Position numbers and translations under genes: made by a program. Shown piece by piece: positions 46,401 to 55,112 of a stretch of 64,000 nt of DNA (position 1 is the stretch's first letter; every line of letters starts with the position of its first letter). The stretch comes from Chitinophaga skermanii (GTDB lineage Bacteria; Bacteroidota; Bacteroidia; Chitinophagales; Chitinophagaceae). The notes under the pieces were generated by a model. That model was not told where the DNA came from, ran no database searches, and worked only from the letters and a program-made list of their open reading frames with translations. The DNA is taken from assembly GCF_003259335.1 (NCBI RefSeq), contig NZ_QLLL01000001.1, positions 310,001 through 374,000 of the forward strand. Reading direction: 5' to 3'.

Positions 46401-46622
46401 GATATGAGCTTCTTACGTTTGAAATCGGCGGAATTGGGTTACACTTTACCTAAGCGCTGGACAAAACGTGCCGGTATTGCGTCTAGCAGAATCTACTTGA
46501 TGGGCTACAATTTGCTTACGTTCAGCAAATTCAAATTATGGGATGTGGAACTTAGCACGTCTAACGGCGGGGTATATCCAAACATCACTACGTTCTCTGC
46601 AGGTATCAACATTCAATTCTAA
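43434..46622 (+). CDS. SusC-family TonB-dependent transporter, locus C
   Basis: The 1062-residue protein has a signal segment (about 17-36, cleaved near DVYGA), then a carboxypeptidase-like domain (VKISGVIKDKSGKPVPGATIKVVGT), the plug (VVVVGFGRQRKISLVGAQSTI, WVRGISS, LVLVDGV, YGVRGANGVIIVKT) and the barrel. SusD follows 18 bp downstream. Two LacI-type operators identical in form to those of locus A stand upstream, so its cargo is probably related to the mannose-containing material handled there. There is no glycosidase in this locus. The linked secreted peptidase-like protein hints at glycopeptide or peptide cargo. Confidence 0.95.
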   Translation: MSKKLSRGRSIPTARTVALCLSSLCLAAMGQDVYGAVPRYASAPGVTVTSANRQDVKISGVIKDKSGKPVPGATIKVVGTNRGTTSGIDGSFSVEADPKGSLEISYIGFKTQIVTINNSVLLDITLEAEEGNMNEVVVVGFGRQRKISLVGAQSTIKVSELKQPVANLTTVLAGRIAGIVAVQRSGEPGHDDGDFWVRGISSFTNGPTRPLVLVDGVERSIANIDAQDVESFTILKDASATAVYGVRGANGVIIVKTKTGRSGKPRINVEYNEGLTQFTKIPKMADGLTYMKLANEALETRGHTPKYSQEYINNTANNTDKYLYPNVDWMDAIFNSFGNNRRANMNVTGGGNTANYYVSLGFYDEKGMFKTDDLAKYNQAIKYRRYNFTSNLNVKVTPSTTMDLGIQGYISNGNYPGGAVNIDGNGNINLSSTYIFEQALWIPPVEYPIMYPSNFVPGRNPNGDQRNPYADVTRRGYANEFKNQLYSNVRLTQDLKMLVPGLSFTSMFSFDAFNANTLARTKREDTYVPDPVTPYKPDGSLNLVRTFQGNNFLGYNANRSGNRRFYTESSLNYDSTFGKHHVTALILYNQTDYLNPFAGDFTRSIPYRTRGVAGRATYSWKDRYFAEINAGYNGSENFAPNKRYGLFPAWGIGWVVSNENFFVNFKPVVSLLKFRFSDGKVGSGLLGSGDNARRFAYVTLLNDNATGYTFGSGRTGFAGINVSDYAVDVTWSTARKMDFGVDLRMFNDQLAITFDYFKEHRTGIFMQRAAVPSFVGLTNNPWGNLGVVDNQGIDASIEYNTKIGEVNIGLMGNITYNKDKVIENDQPIPKYPWMDRRGTNILSRYGYVAEGLFTSDEEIAKSPKPEGAGLKPGDIKYRDLNGDGKIDAFDQTRIGRGDLPKIVYGFGINLSYKNFNLGTFFQGQSDADVMLSGRGIMPFNGDGGVSNVYAVATDRWTPENPSQNVFYPRLAFGQAENYNNTLPSSWWVKDMSFLRLKSAELGYTLPKRWTKRAGIASSRIYLMGYNLLTFSKFKLWDVELSTSNGGVYPNITTFSAGINIQF

Positions 46623-46640
46623 TCCAAGACTACAACTAAC

Positions 46641-48446
46641 ATGAAATATTTAAAAATAGGCACGGTGGCATTATTTGCTATGATGCTCAATGCCTCCTGT
46701 CAAAAGGGTTTCCTCGACCAAGTACCGGATGACCGGTTAACGTTGAAAGAAACGTTTTCTCGCAAAAGCACCGTCGACAAGTACTTGGCGAATGTGTATT
46801 CTAAAATTCCAGATGAATATAGCCAACGTTATGTAGGTAACAACAACGCCGGCCCTTGGACGGGTGCGAGTGATGAGGCTGATTTCACATGGGGTTTCGT
46901 TACCTCAAACTCGATGAATATTGGTGGTTATGATCCAACTTCTGGTTGGGTGAAAAACTTCTGGTCGAGCTACTACCAAGGTATTAGCGCTGCCACGTAT
47001 TTCCTCGATAACATTAACCAGTGCGCGGATTGTGGTCCTAATATCACCAAACAATACACTGGCGAAGCAAGGGCTTTACGCGCTATTTATTACTATTACT
47101 TGATGCGCATGTTTGGTCCGGTAGTAGTATTGGGTGATAAAGTAATTCCACCAGATGCAGGTTTCCCGCAAGTGCAATTGCCACGTAATTCCTTCGATGA
47201 ATGTGTTGATTTCGTCGTGACTGAATTGGATAAAGCGGCAGCAGACCTTCCACCAACTTCTGCTACCGACGATTTAGGTAGAATTAACCGCGGCATTGTA
47301 TTGGCGATCAAACAAAAAGTATTGTTATTAGGCGCTAGTCCTTTGTACAATGGTAATCCTGATTACGCTGCGTTAAAGAACCGCGACGGTAAACAATTAA
47401 TTAGTCAAGCTGCGGATGTTAACAAGTGGAAACGTTCAGCAGAAGCCGGTAAAGCCTTCATAGATGAATTTGTTACCACCGGTAAATTCAAATTATACCG
47501 TAAGAACGATGCCTTGGGTAACTATAGCCCGTACTTATCGTGCCGCGATGTAATGTTAGATGATTGGAACCCGGAAGTGATTTATGCCCGTGTACCGGGT
47601 AACGTAACCTGGCTACAATACGAGCGTACACCCTACCATAGCGGTAGCAATGGTGAGGCCCGTGGTTCTGGTGGTTTGGGGGCAACACAAGCTATCGTAG
47701 ATGCTTATTTCACTTCAAATGGTCGTAGTATCGACGATCCATTAGCGAACTATGTAAAAACAGGCTTCTCAACAGTAGCTACGCCATTTGCAGAAGCGGG
47801 TACGTATAACCAATGGGTAAACCGTGAGCCCCGCTTTTACGTGGGTATTACCTTCAACGGTAGCATTTGGCAGTATACGAAATACGGTAATATAAAAACG
47901 ATTACAGAGTATTCTGGCAACTCGGGTAAGAAAGTGGGTGGTAATGACTATTCACCAACCGGGTACATTGTTAGGAAGAATGTGTTTGTAGGTAACGTAA
48001 ACGCAGGTAACCGCACCTTGGTATTGTTACGTTTGGCGGAAGTGTATTTAGATTACATCGAAGCATTGAACGAAGCAGAACCGGCAAACGCCGACATTCT
48101 TAAATACCTCAACGAAATTCGCGACCGCGCGGGTATTCCAACATATGGCTCTGCTGGCTTGCCTGCACCGGTTGGTCAAGCTGCCATGCGTGAAGCCATT
48201 CGTAAGGAGCGCCGTGTAGAATTAGCCTTTGAAAACGCGCGTTACTTCGATGTACGTCGTTGGAAGATTGGTGAAACAACGGATAATGGTGCAGCATATG
48301 GCTTAAACATCAATGCAGATGGTGCTGCCTTCTATGAAAGAACCATCTTTGAAAACCGTGTGTTCACCAAGAAACATTATTTGTTCCCGATACCACAGTC
48401 GGAAATCGACATCGATAAAGAAATGATACAGAATACTGGTTGGTAA
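46641..48446 (+). CDS. SusD-family surface lipoprotein, locus C
   Basis: The 601-residue lipoprotein has Cys21 in LNASCQKGFLDQVPDD; the lipobox is slightly atypical. SusD core motifs are YTGEARALRAIYYYYLMRMFGPVVVLG, LLRLAEVYLDYIEALNEAEPAN and RKERRVELAFENARYFDVRRW. It pairs with the SusC just upstream. A strong hairpin without T-tract follows in the 152-bp spacer to the peptidase-like gene. Confidence 0.94.
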   Translation: MKYLKIGTVALFAMMLNASCQKGFLDQVPDDRLTLKETFSRKSTVDKYLANVYSKIPDEYSQRYVGNNNAGPWTGASDEADFTWGFVTSNSMNIGGYDPTSGWVKNFWSSYYQGISAATYFLDNINQCADCGPNITKQYTGEARALRAIYYYYLMRMFGPVVVLGDKVIPPDAGFPQVQLPRNSFDECVDFVVTELDKAAADLPPTSATDDLGRINRGIVLAIKQKVLLLGASPLYNGNPDYAALKNRDGKQLISQAADVNKWKRSAEAGKAFIDEFVTTGKFKLYRKNDALGNYSPYLSCRDVMLDDWNPEVIYARVPGNVTWLQYERTPYHSGSNGEARGSGGLGATQAIVDAYFTSNGRSIDDPLANYVKTGFSTVATPFAEAGTYNQWVNREPRFYVGITFNGSIWQYTKYGNIKTITEYSGNSGKKVGGNDYSPTGYIVRKNVFVGNVNAGNRTLVLLRLAEVYLDYIEALNEAEPANADILKYLNEIRDRAGIPTYGSAGLPAPVGQAAMREAIRKERRVELAFENARYFDVRRWKIGETTDNGAAYGLNINADGAAFYERTIFENRVFTKKHYLFPIPQSEIDIDKEMIQNTGW

Positions 48447-48482
48447 TTTATTCGCTCTACCAAACAAGTATTGCATGCCGGC

Positions 48483-48504
48483 GGGGGCTCTTGTAAGAGC
48501 TCCC
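48483..48504 (+). other. Hairpin between SusD and the secreted metallopeptidase gene
   Basis: A GC-rich arm (48483-48492) pairs over about 9-10 bp, one G-U pair included, with 48495-48504. No T-run follows, so it is more likely an mRNA processing or stability element than a terminator. Confidence 0.45.
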
Positions 48505-48598
48505 ATGCCCGGGATGTATGCGCAGAATAGAAAATGCTGGGAACGAACATCCACGTCAATATCTCTATCCACATTTTCATAACCAAAATCCATTTATC

Positions 48599-50932
48599 AT
48601 GCGTACAATTGTAAAATTAGCCCTGTGGGGTATTGCACTATGCAATAGCCTGCAACTCCTTGCGCAAACGGATATCACCAATAGTAGTGGTACACTAACG
48701 GCGCAGTACAATGATTCTCCAACCGGGGAAGACATTAGCAAAGTGATCGATAACCTTGCTTCTACCAAGTACCTTACGTTTCATAGCTCCGCTTGGATTG
48801 GCTTCCAAACACCGAGTGCCGTAGTGGTGAACAAGTACACCATTACTTCTGCCAATGATGCCGACACCCGCGATCCCTTATCGTGGACCTTTTCAGGCTC
48901 GAATGATGGTACTACATGGACCACACTCGACACACGTAGTAACGAAGACTTCCCTTCCCGTTTACAGCTCCGGGAATTTACTTTCAGTAATAGCACGGCG
49001 TACCAGTACTACCGCCTGCAAATGAGCAATAATAGCGGTACCATTTTGCAACTGGCAGAATGGGAGATTTTCACCGCCGGCTCTTCCTCCATTGTTGATA
49101 TCACCGATTACTCGGGCGGTACTACCTCGGATCAATACAACGTAACAGGTGCAGAAGGCAATGCGAAATTGATTGATAATAGTATCTTCTCGAAATACCT
49201 CACCTTTAATGCTACAACTTGGGTACAGTTCCAAGCCGCTAATAGTGCTGTTGTAACTTCATACGCCATTACTTCGGCTAATGACGCTCCCACCCGCGAT
49301 CCCAAAAACTGGACCTTCCAAGGGTCGAACGACGGAACCAACTGGACAACCTTGCATACTGTTACCAACCATGCGTTCCTCAACCGTTTTCAAAAGAGCA
49401 AATTTTCGTTTAGCAACACAACTTCTTACACGCGCTACCGCTTAAACATTACAGCCAACGCAGGTGCCACCATTACCCAATTAGCAGAATGGGAAATTTA
49501 CGGCGTAGGCACCGGTACAATTCCAGCACCCGCTGCCCCTACTAGCTTAAGTGTACAAAATGTTTCCGGCAACCAGAACATCCTTACTTGGACAGATAAT
49601 GCCACGTCGGAAACTCAATTCCGTGTAGAGCGTTCCAGCAATGGATCTACTTGGAACTTGTTACGGAATGCACCTGCCAATACCTTCCAAATAAGAGATA
49701 CAGGCTTAACGGGCGGCAATACTTTCTACTACCGTGTACGTGCAGAGAATGCCACTGCATCATCGGCCTATAGCAACACCGTGAATACAACTACTGTGGC
49801 GAATGATTTCCCTCAAACATGGCAAGAGCACTGGTTTGAGCACAATCAAATAGTGAACAAGGTATACTCCGATCAGCATGTGGCAATTTATTTCGATAAT
49901 GATATGAGCACGTCTATTACATGGATGAATAGCGTGGTATCGCAAGCATGGGCTTATACCAAAAGCTTGTATGGTGGCTTTAGCGATCCAAGGTTATATG
50001 CTGTATTCCACCAGGATAAATACGGTGGTGGTTCCCCCGCTACCTATTTTGTAGGCGACCGCGATTACCGTAATGCTATTTGCCTAGGCTCTAGCGGCAA
50101 CTGGAATTCTGCTACCGGCTGGAATTTGGATGCTACCATCCACGAAATTGGTCATATCGTAGAAGGCGCTTCAAGAGGTGTAAAAGAATCGCCGGCCTTC
50201 CCATTATGGGGCGATAGCAAATGGTGCGTGATTTACCAGTATGATGTATACCAAGCATTGGGTTGGACGGCAGAAGCTACCCGTTGGTACAACTCCAGCA
50301 TGGCTACAGTAGATAGTTACCCGCGTGCCAATACATATTGGTTTAGAGATTGGTTTTACCCGATTTGGAATAACTATGGGCATGGGGCAGTACTTGCCAA
50401 CTACTACAACTTACTATCGCAATACTTCCCACAACAGAACCAGGTGTATGCCCGTAACTTGAATTGGGGCGAGTTTGTACATTTCTGGAGTGGTGCAGCC
50501 GGTGTAAACCTAAAAGCGCAAGCTACCACCGCCTTCGGTTGGACAAGCGAATACGAAGCGCAATTCAACCAAGCTCGTATCGATTTTCCATTTACTTACA
50601 ACGATAACTTGTTGGCAAATGTAGAAGCCATGGCAAAAGCCGCGAATGATGCTAGTCAACAGAAAGCAATCGTTAGCGCCGAGCAACAAGCCTTCGATAA
50701 TAGTATCCGCGTATGGCCGAATCCATCGAGCGATAAAATCGTTCGTATTGCAGGGCCAGCTAAACAGCAACGTTTATCAGTTGAGATTTATAGCTTAAAC
50801 GGCGTGCGTGTGTATACAGGCGTTATTCAACAAACAGCGAATATCAACCTGCAAGCGCAAGCAGCGGGTGTGTACTTCGTTATTTGTAGGGATGGTAAAA
50901 TGACTTCTACGAAAAAGATCATTCTTCCGTAG
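48599..50932 (+). CDS. Secreted discoidin-FN3-HExxH metallopeptidase-like protein with type IX sorting domain
   Basis: From ATG 48599 the protein is 777 residues; an upstream Met would add 27 non-signal-like residues. A signal peptide (cleaved near LLAQT) is followed by two F5/8 type C (discoidin, CBM32-like) domains (about 24-165 and 170-305), a fibronectin III domain (about 313-402), and a catalytic-type domain with DATIHEIGHIVEG. There His515, Glu516 and His519 form a zinc HExxH motif. The last 75 residues (WPNPSSDKIVRIAGPAKQQRLS...GVYFVICRDGKMTSTKKIIL) are a type IX secretion sorting domain, so it is exported to the cell surface or medium. The peptidase family is uncertain: gluzincin/M60-like order, but the third ligand is not clear. 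Confidence 0.82.
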   Translation: MRTIVKLALWGIALCNSLQLLAQTDITNSSGTLTAQYNDSPTGEDISKVIDNLASTKYLTFHSSAWIGFQTPSAVVVNKYTITSANDADTRDPLSWTFSGSNDGTTWTTLDTRSNEDFPSRLQLREFTFSNSTAYQYYRLQMSNNSGTILQLAEWEIFTAGSSSIVDITDYSGGTTSDQYNVTGAEGNAKLIDNSIFSKYLTFNATTWVQFQAANSAVVTSYAITSANDAPTRDPKNWTFQGSNDGTNWTTLHTVTNHAFLNRFQKSKFSFSNTTSYTRYRLNITANAGATITQLAEWEIYGVGTGTIPAPAAPTSLSVQNVSGNQNILTWTDNATSETQFRVERSSNGSTWNLLRNAPANTFQIRDTGLTGGNTFYYRVRAENATASSAYSNTVNTTTVANDFPQTWQEHWFEHNQIVNKVYSDQHVAIYFDNDMSTSITWMNSVVSQAWAYTKSLYGGFSDPRLYAVFHQDKYGGGSPATYFVGDRDYRNAICLGSSGNWNSATGWNLDATIHEIGHIVEGASRGVKESPAFPLWGDSKWCVIYQYDVYQALGWTAEATRWYNSSMATVDSYPRANTYWFRDWFYPIWNNYGHGAVLANYYNLLSQYFPQQNQVYARNLNWGEFVHFWSGAAGVNLKAQATTAFGWTSEYEAQFNQARIDFPFTYNDNLLANVEAMAKAANDASQQKAIVSAEQQAFDNSIRVWPNPSSDKIVRIAGPAKQQRLSVEIYSLNGVRVYTGVIQQTANINLQAQAAGVYFVICRDGKMTSTKKIILP

Positions 50933-50965
50933 GAAGAGTTTTGGTAATAAATATCCTAATGCAGA

Positions 50966-51002
50966 GGGCCGTCTCTTTCACTGAAGAGGCGGCTTTTTTT
51001 GT
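50966..51002 (+). terminator. Intrinsic terminator of locus C
   Basis: GCCGTCTCTT (50968-50977) pairs with AAGAGGCGGC (50984-50993), one G-U pair included, around a 6-nt loop and runs into nine T. Confidence 0.88.
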
Positions 51003-51197
51003 CCGCTTAACATTTTGCCCAGTAGATAAGTTGCATATCAATAATTGATTTACAAGCAGCCAGCATGTTCATAATCGAACATTAACCCCGTTCGTCACCA
51101 TTGGTCATAACAATCATGGCCGTCAATTTTACCTTTCTTATTTTCAGTTGACCAATATCGAATCGTTAGAACTTGTTAACTACAGAATCTTAAACCT

Positions 51198-52535
51198 ATG
51201 CAATCTCTTTCAACCAATGCTGCTGTGGGCGTGCCTTTACAGCAGAATGAACGTATTTCAGTGATCGATACAATTAGGGGTGTGGCTTTATTGGGGATAC
51301 TATTAATGAATATCCCGTTTATGGCAATGCCCAACGATTATATCGAAAATTACACCTTGCAAAAGGAGTCTTCTACAGATGTAATCATCTATTACATTGT
51401 GAATTTCTTCTTTGAAGGTTCTATGCGTGCCTTGTTCGGCATGTTATTCGGGGCAGGCATGGTATTGCTCACTTCCCGTTTAGAGAAACAACTATCGCCT
51501 ACCTTAACCCCGGCAGATTTTTATTACCGTAGGTTAATATGGTTATTAATTTTTGGGTTGATAGATGCTTACCTATTAATATGGGTGGGCGACGTATTGT
51601 ACGCTTATGCTGTTACAGGCTTGTTTTTGTTCCCTTTCCGGAAGTTGCCTGTAAAAACCTTGTTGTTGTATACAACAGGCGTTTTTATCATTATTACTTA
51701 CAAGGAAACAAATCGCCAATACGAGATGCAGCAAATGCGGGTAAATGGTGAAAAAGCATTGCTACTGGAAAAGCAGAAAGTGAAACTAACCGAAGAACAG
51801 GAAAAACATAAGAAGGACTGGACAAACTTCAAGGAATCACACGAACCTGCTAAAATTAAAGAGAAGGCAGATAAAGAGATCAAGAAAGCACGCGAAGGAT
51901 ATTTCAAAATTATGCGTAACCAAGTACGGATGAACCAGAATATACAGTCATTTGTATTGTACGTTCATATGTTTTGGGATACTATTTTGTGCTTCTTCAT
52001 AGGAATGATCTTATTCAAAAGCGGGATCCTCCAAGGCGAGAAATCGATGCGCTTTTATGTAGCCATGTTACTAGGTTGTTATGCGATAGGACTTACCATT
52101 AGCTACTTCATTCTTAAAATGCATATTGACACGAAGTTTGACTTTACACAATACTTTAGTCGTATGCCTGTTAACCTGTACCAATTGAAACGCATATTAC
52201 TAGCGGGTGGACATTTGGCCTTGATTCAAATTGTGTACAAACTGGGTTGGTTCAAATGGTTATTGTCGGCTTTGGCGGCAGTGGGGCAGATGGCGTTTAC
52301 GAATTACTTAATGCAAGCCATTATTGGGAATTTCATCTTCTTTGGATATGGATTACGTTGGTTTGGCGCCTTACCACGTACGGATATTTACTTGGTTGCC
52401 ATGGGTATTTGGGTGTTTCAAATTATATTCAGCGTATTGTGGTTGAGGAAATTCAAATTTGGTCCTTTTGAATGGGCATGGCGCAGTTTAACATATTGGA
52501 AGCGGCAGCCCATGCTTAAATCAACAGCAGCTTAG
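51198..52535 (+). CDS. DUF418-type polytopic membrane protein
   Basis: The 445-residue membrane protein starts its core with ISVIDTIRGVALLGILLMNIPFMA, the hallmark of the DUF418/YeiB group, and ends with the C-terminal DUF418 domain (MAFTNYLMQAIIGNFIFFGYGL, FQIIFSVLWLRKFKFGPFEWAWRSLTYWKR). A charged helical stretch of about 60 residues (EKALLLEKQKVKLTEEQEKHKKDW onward, about 190-245) interrupts the membrane segments and is probably a cytosolic coiled coil. The family is linked to membrane transport or modification, but no reaction is settled. Its 3' end overlaps the convergent response-regulator gene by 20 bp. Confidence 0.85.
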   Translation: MQSLSTNAAVGVPLQQNERISVIDTIRGVALLGILLMNIPFMAMPNDYIENYTLQKESSTDVIIYYIVNFFFEGSMRALFGMLFGAGMVLLTSRLEKQLSPTLTPADFYYRRLIWLLIFGLIDAYLLIWVGDVLYAYAVTGLFLFPFRKLPVKTLLLYTTGVFIIITYKETNRQYEMQQMRVNGEKALLLEKQKVKLTEEQEKHKKDWTNFKESHEPAKIKEKADKEIKKAREGYFKIMRNQVRMNQNIQSFVLYVHMFWDTILCFFIGMILFKSGILQGEKSMRFYVAMLLGCYAIGLTISYFILKMHIDTKFDFTQYFSRMPVNLYQLKRILLAGGHLALIQIVYKLGWFKWLLSALAAVGQMAFTNYLMQAIIGNFIFFGYGLRWFGALPRTDIYLVAMGIWVFQIIFSVLWLRKFKFGPFEWAWRSLTYWKRQPMLKSTAA

Positions 52536-53304
52536 CCTTCACGGCATCGGCGTAAGAATAGGCAGTTTTGATTTTCGTATGCCGGTTGTCTTGCATCGTG
52601 ATAATGAATGTGCCTTTGAAGTATTTCTGCATCTCTTGGATTTTCAGTTTATTGATAATAAAGCCACGGTGTACCCGAACAAATTGGGCGGGTAGCCGTG
52701 CTTCCAAGTAGGTTAAAGAATATTCTATGAGGCGTTCTGCCTCGTGGGTATGCAAGGCTACATACTTCTCTTTTGCTTCGAAGAAGATAACATCGTTAAT
52801 ATGGATTAACTGGATTTTCTCACCGGTTTTAACGGGAATGGTGCTAATGACTCCAGGAGCGGCAGGTGCTTGTAAAAGCTGTTGTAAAGCAGAGAACCAG
52901 TTGTTTTGATTGTTCCGATGTAGTTCTACCCTTTTCATAGTAAGCGCCAAGCGTGCATCGTCGAAGGGCTTAAGCAGGTAATCGAGCGAGTTTTTCTCGA
53001 AGGCTTTAACAGCGTATTCTTCGTAGGCGGTAACGAAAACAATGGCAGGCTGGTGTGTTAATGCCTGCAATACCTCGAAGCCATGGCTACCCGGGATGCG
53101 TATATCCAGGAAAACAAGCTGCGGTTTCAACTTATTGATTAATTGTGCCGCTGTAATACCATCGTATGCTTCGCCGATGATGTGTACTTGTGGATAAACT
53201 TGTAATGCTTGCCGCAACCGGTGGATAGCCACTGGTTCGTCATCCACGATAATCGTGGTGATGTTGCTGGGCAACGCTGATGCGAACATGTTTGAATGGT
53301 TCAT
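52516..53304 (-). CDS. LytTR-family response regulator
   Basis: The 262-residue protein has a receiver (TTIIVDDEPVAIHRL, Asp67 in VFLDIRIPGSHGF, VTAYEEYAVKAF, LLKPFDDARL) and a C-terminal LytTR DNA-binding domain (IPVKTGEKIQLIHINDVIFFEAKEKYVALHT...FVRVHRGFIINKLKIQEM). It overlaps the end of the kinase gene by 65 bp from the first Met, or 50 bp from Met6. The overlap cannot be avoided, because the receiver core begins before the kinase stop. It forms a LytS/LytTR pair with the next gene. Targets are not evident. Confidence 0.93.
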   Translation of the reverse strand: MNHSNMFASALPSNITTIIVDDEPVAIHRLRQALQVYPQVHIIGEAYDGITAAQLINKLKPQLVFLDIRIPGSHGFEVLQALTHQPAIVFVTAYEEYAVKAFEKNSLDYLLKPFDDARLALTMKRVELHRNNQNNWFSALQQLLQAPAAPGVISTIPVKTGEKIQLIHINDVIFFEAKEKYVALHTHEAERLIEYSLTYLEARLPAQFVRVHRGFIINKLKIQEMQKYFKGTFIITMQDNRHTKIKTAYSYADAVKAKLLLI

Positions 53305-54280
53305 TGCTCAACTCGAAAGAAAAGTTATTCGAATATAATAATTGTAATTTATTCATCACCATGTGTAATCCCATACCCCCGTTTGGTACAACCGGGAAAT
53401 GAGGACCATTATCGGCTATTATCATCACTATTTGCCCGTTTTCTGCTTGTACCTTCACTTCTATTGTACCAGGGCCAGCATTGGGTTCTATGCCATGTTT
53501 AATGGCGTTCTCTACAAGCGGTTGTAAGATAAACGAGGGTACTTGTTGATGTTGCAGGTTGGGATCTACTGCAATGTGATAGGTAAGGCGGTTGTCGAAC
53601 CGGAATTTCTGCATAGCGAGGTAGGTGGAAATAATATCTATTTCCGTTGCTACTTCGTGAAAGGTGCTACTGTTGTTGTTCAATGAAAAGCGGAAGAATT
53701 TCGACAATAATAATACGAGCTGTTCGGCTTTGGCAGGGTCGATAGAAATGAGTCCTGCAATGGTGTTATGCACATTGTATAAGAAGTGTGGATTGATTTT
53801 CGCACGGAGTAGCTCAAGCTCGAAGGCCGTTTTTTGTTGCTCGAGTTGTAATAGGCGGAATTGCTGTTGCGTGATGCGGTTGTTGAGAGAACTTTTTCCT
53901 TCTTCATGTACATACATGGGAATACCTACAACCAAAGCAATCAAAATATCCAATGCGTATACATTGCCGCCGTTCGCAAATTTGTATGCCATATCTCCCA
54001 CTATCGTAGCACGCAGTATAAAAGCTAATTCTTGCCCTACCAATGCAGAGGCCACAAGTAGTAGGATAATGATAATCATGCGTAGCACAAGATGTTGCGT
54101 AAAGAAGGTGAAATAGCGCCTTTGGTATACCACGAAGCACATCAAGCTACCAATACAAACACTCGATACAATGTTGATAAAAATACGTACCGGCCGCGGG
54201 TCATACGTGAAATATAGAAAGGTGCCGAAAGCCAAACCAATCAATACACATTGTAAGAATGTTGTAATTACAAGCCGCAT
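53240..54280 (-). CDS. LytS/YehU-type sensor histidine kinase
   Basis: I take the start at 54280 (MRLVITTFLQCVLIG), giving 346 residues. It sits in TAATATG, one base beyond the stop of the preceding gene, which fits translational coupling. The longer frame from 54334 would overlap that gene by 53 bp. Four membrane segments precede a helical linker and the His_kinase domain, whose phosphoacceptor His165 is in KINPHFLYNVHN. The ATPase part reads FILQPLVENAIKHGIEPN and IADNGPHFP, lacking some classical boxes as usual for this family. It is partner to the LytTR regulator downstream. Confidence 0.9.
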   Translation of the reverse strand: MRLVITTFLQCVLIGLAFGTFLYFTYDPRPVRIFINIVSSVCIGSLMCFVVYQRRYFTFFTQHLVLRMIIIILLLVASALVGQELAFILRATIVGDMAYKFANGGNVYALDILIALVVGIPMYVHEEGKSSLNNRITQQQFRLLQLEQQKTAFELELLRAKINPHFLYNVHNTIAGLISIDPAKAEQLVLLLSKFFRFSLNNNSSTFHEVATEIDIISTYLAMQKFRFDNRLTYHIAVDPNLQHQQVPSFILQPLVENAIKHGIEPNAGPGTIEVKVQAENGQIVMIIADNGPHFPVVPNGGMGLHMVMNKLQLLYSNNFSFELSNEPFKHVRISVAQQHHHDYRG

Positions 54281-54281
54281 A

Positions 54282-54947
54282 TTAACCCACTTTTTGTAGT
54301 TGTTTTGCTGTACGTTTTCCACGTTGTTGAGCAATTTGTTTAAAGATAATCATTATCACCGTGAAGCCCAATATAGAAGGTAATAGCTGGCTGTAAGGAT
54401 GGTACATGTAAAACACGGTACCACTAAACGCTGCGAAAGATGCGCTTAAAGAGCTGACCATCTTGTATACATGTTCATACAAAAACGTTCTTTGTAACCA
54501 ACGTGCCGACATAAAATACTTTCCAAAATCATACGAAGTATTCATTGCTACAGACCCCACGGTAGCAAATACCACGGATGGCGACCAAAACACAGCAATA
54601 CTTTTGATATAATACACGTAAAAAACCGCTGAACTAAGCACCAGCGAGGCTACAATAAAATCCAATACCTTCGGACGTGCACCTTTTAAGCGAATAGCCC
54701 GTAACCCAGAAAACGTATTATAGGCGGCTAGTAATGTAACCACAAGCAAAAGCGAATTCACTTTAAATACAAATACGCCCAGTAATGCCGTGGTAATTAC
54801 CACTACCATTAACCAAGTGTATAGCCAACCAATGTTGCGATGCGCAGGCCTATTATTGCGGAGAAAGATAGCTATAGAGCCGATAAGTAAACATAAAGTA
54901 CCGCTTACTACGTGAATGACGATGTTGACAGTATGAAACGTGTGCAT
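54282..54947 (-). CDS. DUF2306-like membrane protein
   Basis: The good start is ATG 54947 (MHTFHTVNIVIHVVSGTLCLLIG), giving 221 residues. The open frame back to 55073 lacks coding character. Seven or so hydrophobic segments and the motif IHVVSG...RNNRPAHRNIGWLYTWLMVV resemble DUF2306/DUF2231-type proteins. The gene stops one base before the kinase start, so it is first in a three-gene unit with the LytS/LytTR pair and might be part of the sensing complex. Function unknown. Confidence 0.7.
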   Translation of the reverse strand: MHTFHTVNIVIHVVSGTLCLLIGSIAIFLRNNRPAHRNIGWLYTWLMVVVITTALLGVFVFKVNSLLLVVTLLAAYNTFSGLRAIRLKGARPKVLDFIVASLVLSSAVFYVYYIKSIAVFWSPSVVFATVGSVAMNTSYDFGKYFMSARWLQRTFLYEHVYKMVSSLSASFAAFSGTVFYMYHPYSQLLPSILGFTVIMIIFKQIAQQRGKRTAKQLQKVG

Positions 54948-55112
54948 AGTGTTACCAAGTTTTATTGATAGCAAAATGACAAGTTTTATGTGCGTATAGC
55001 AAGGAAAAACCGACGAGGTGGTATATAGGCCGATGAAGTGGATACCCCTAAAGGCAAACGGGATGCAGCCCAAACTACATCCCGTTTTATATATTGATGG
55101 AGAAATAGTCCG

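Noticed and set aside
54948..55073. N-terminal extension of the DUF2306-like protein
   Set aside because: The 42 extra residues before ATG 54947 include Cys/Phe/Tyr-rich sequence unlike a membrane-protein start, and the later ATG begins directly with the first helix.
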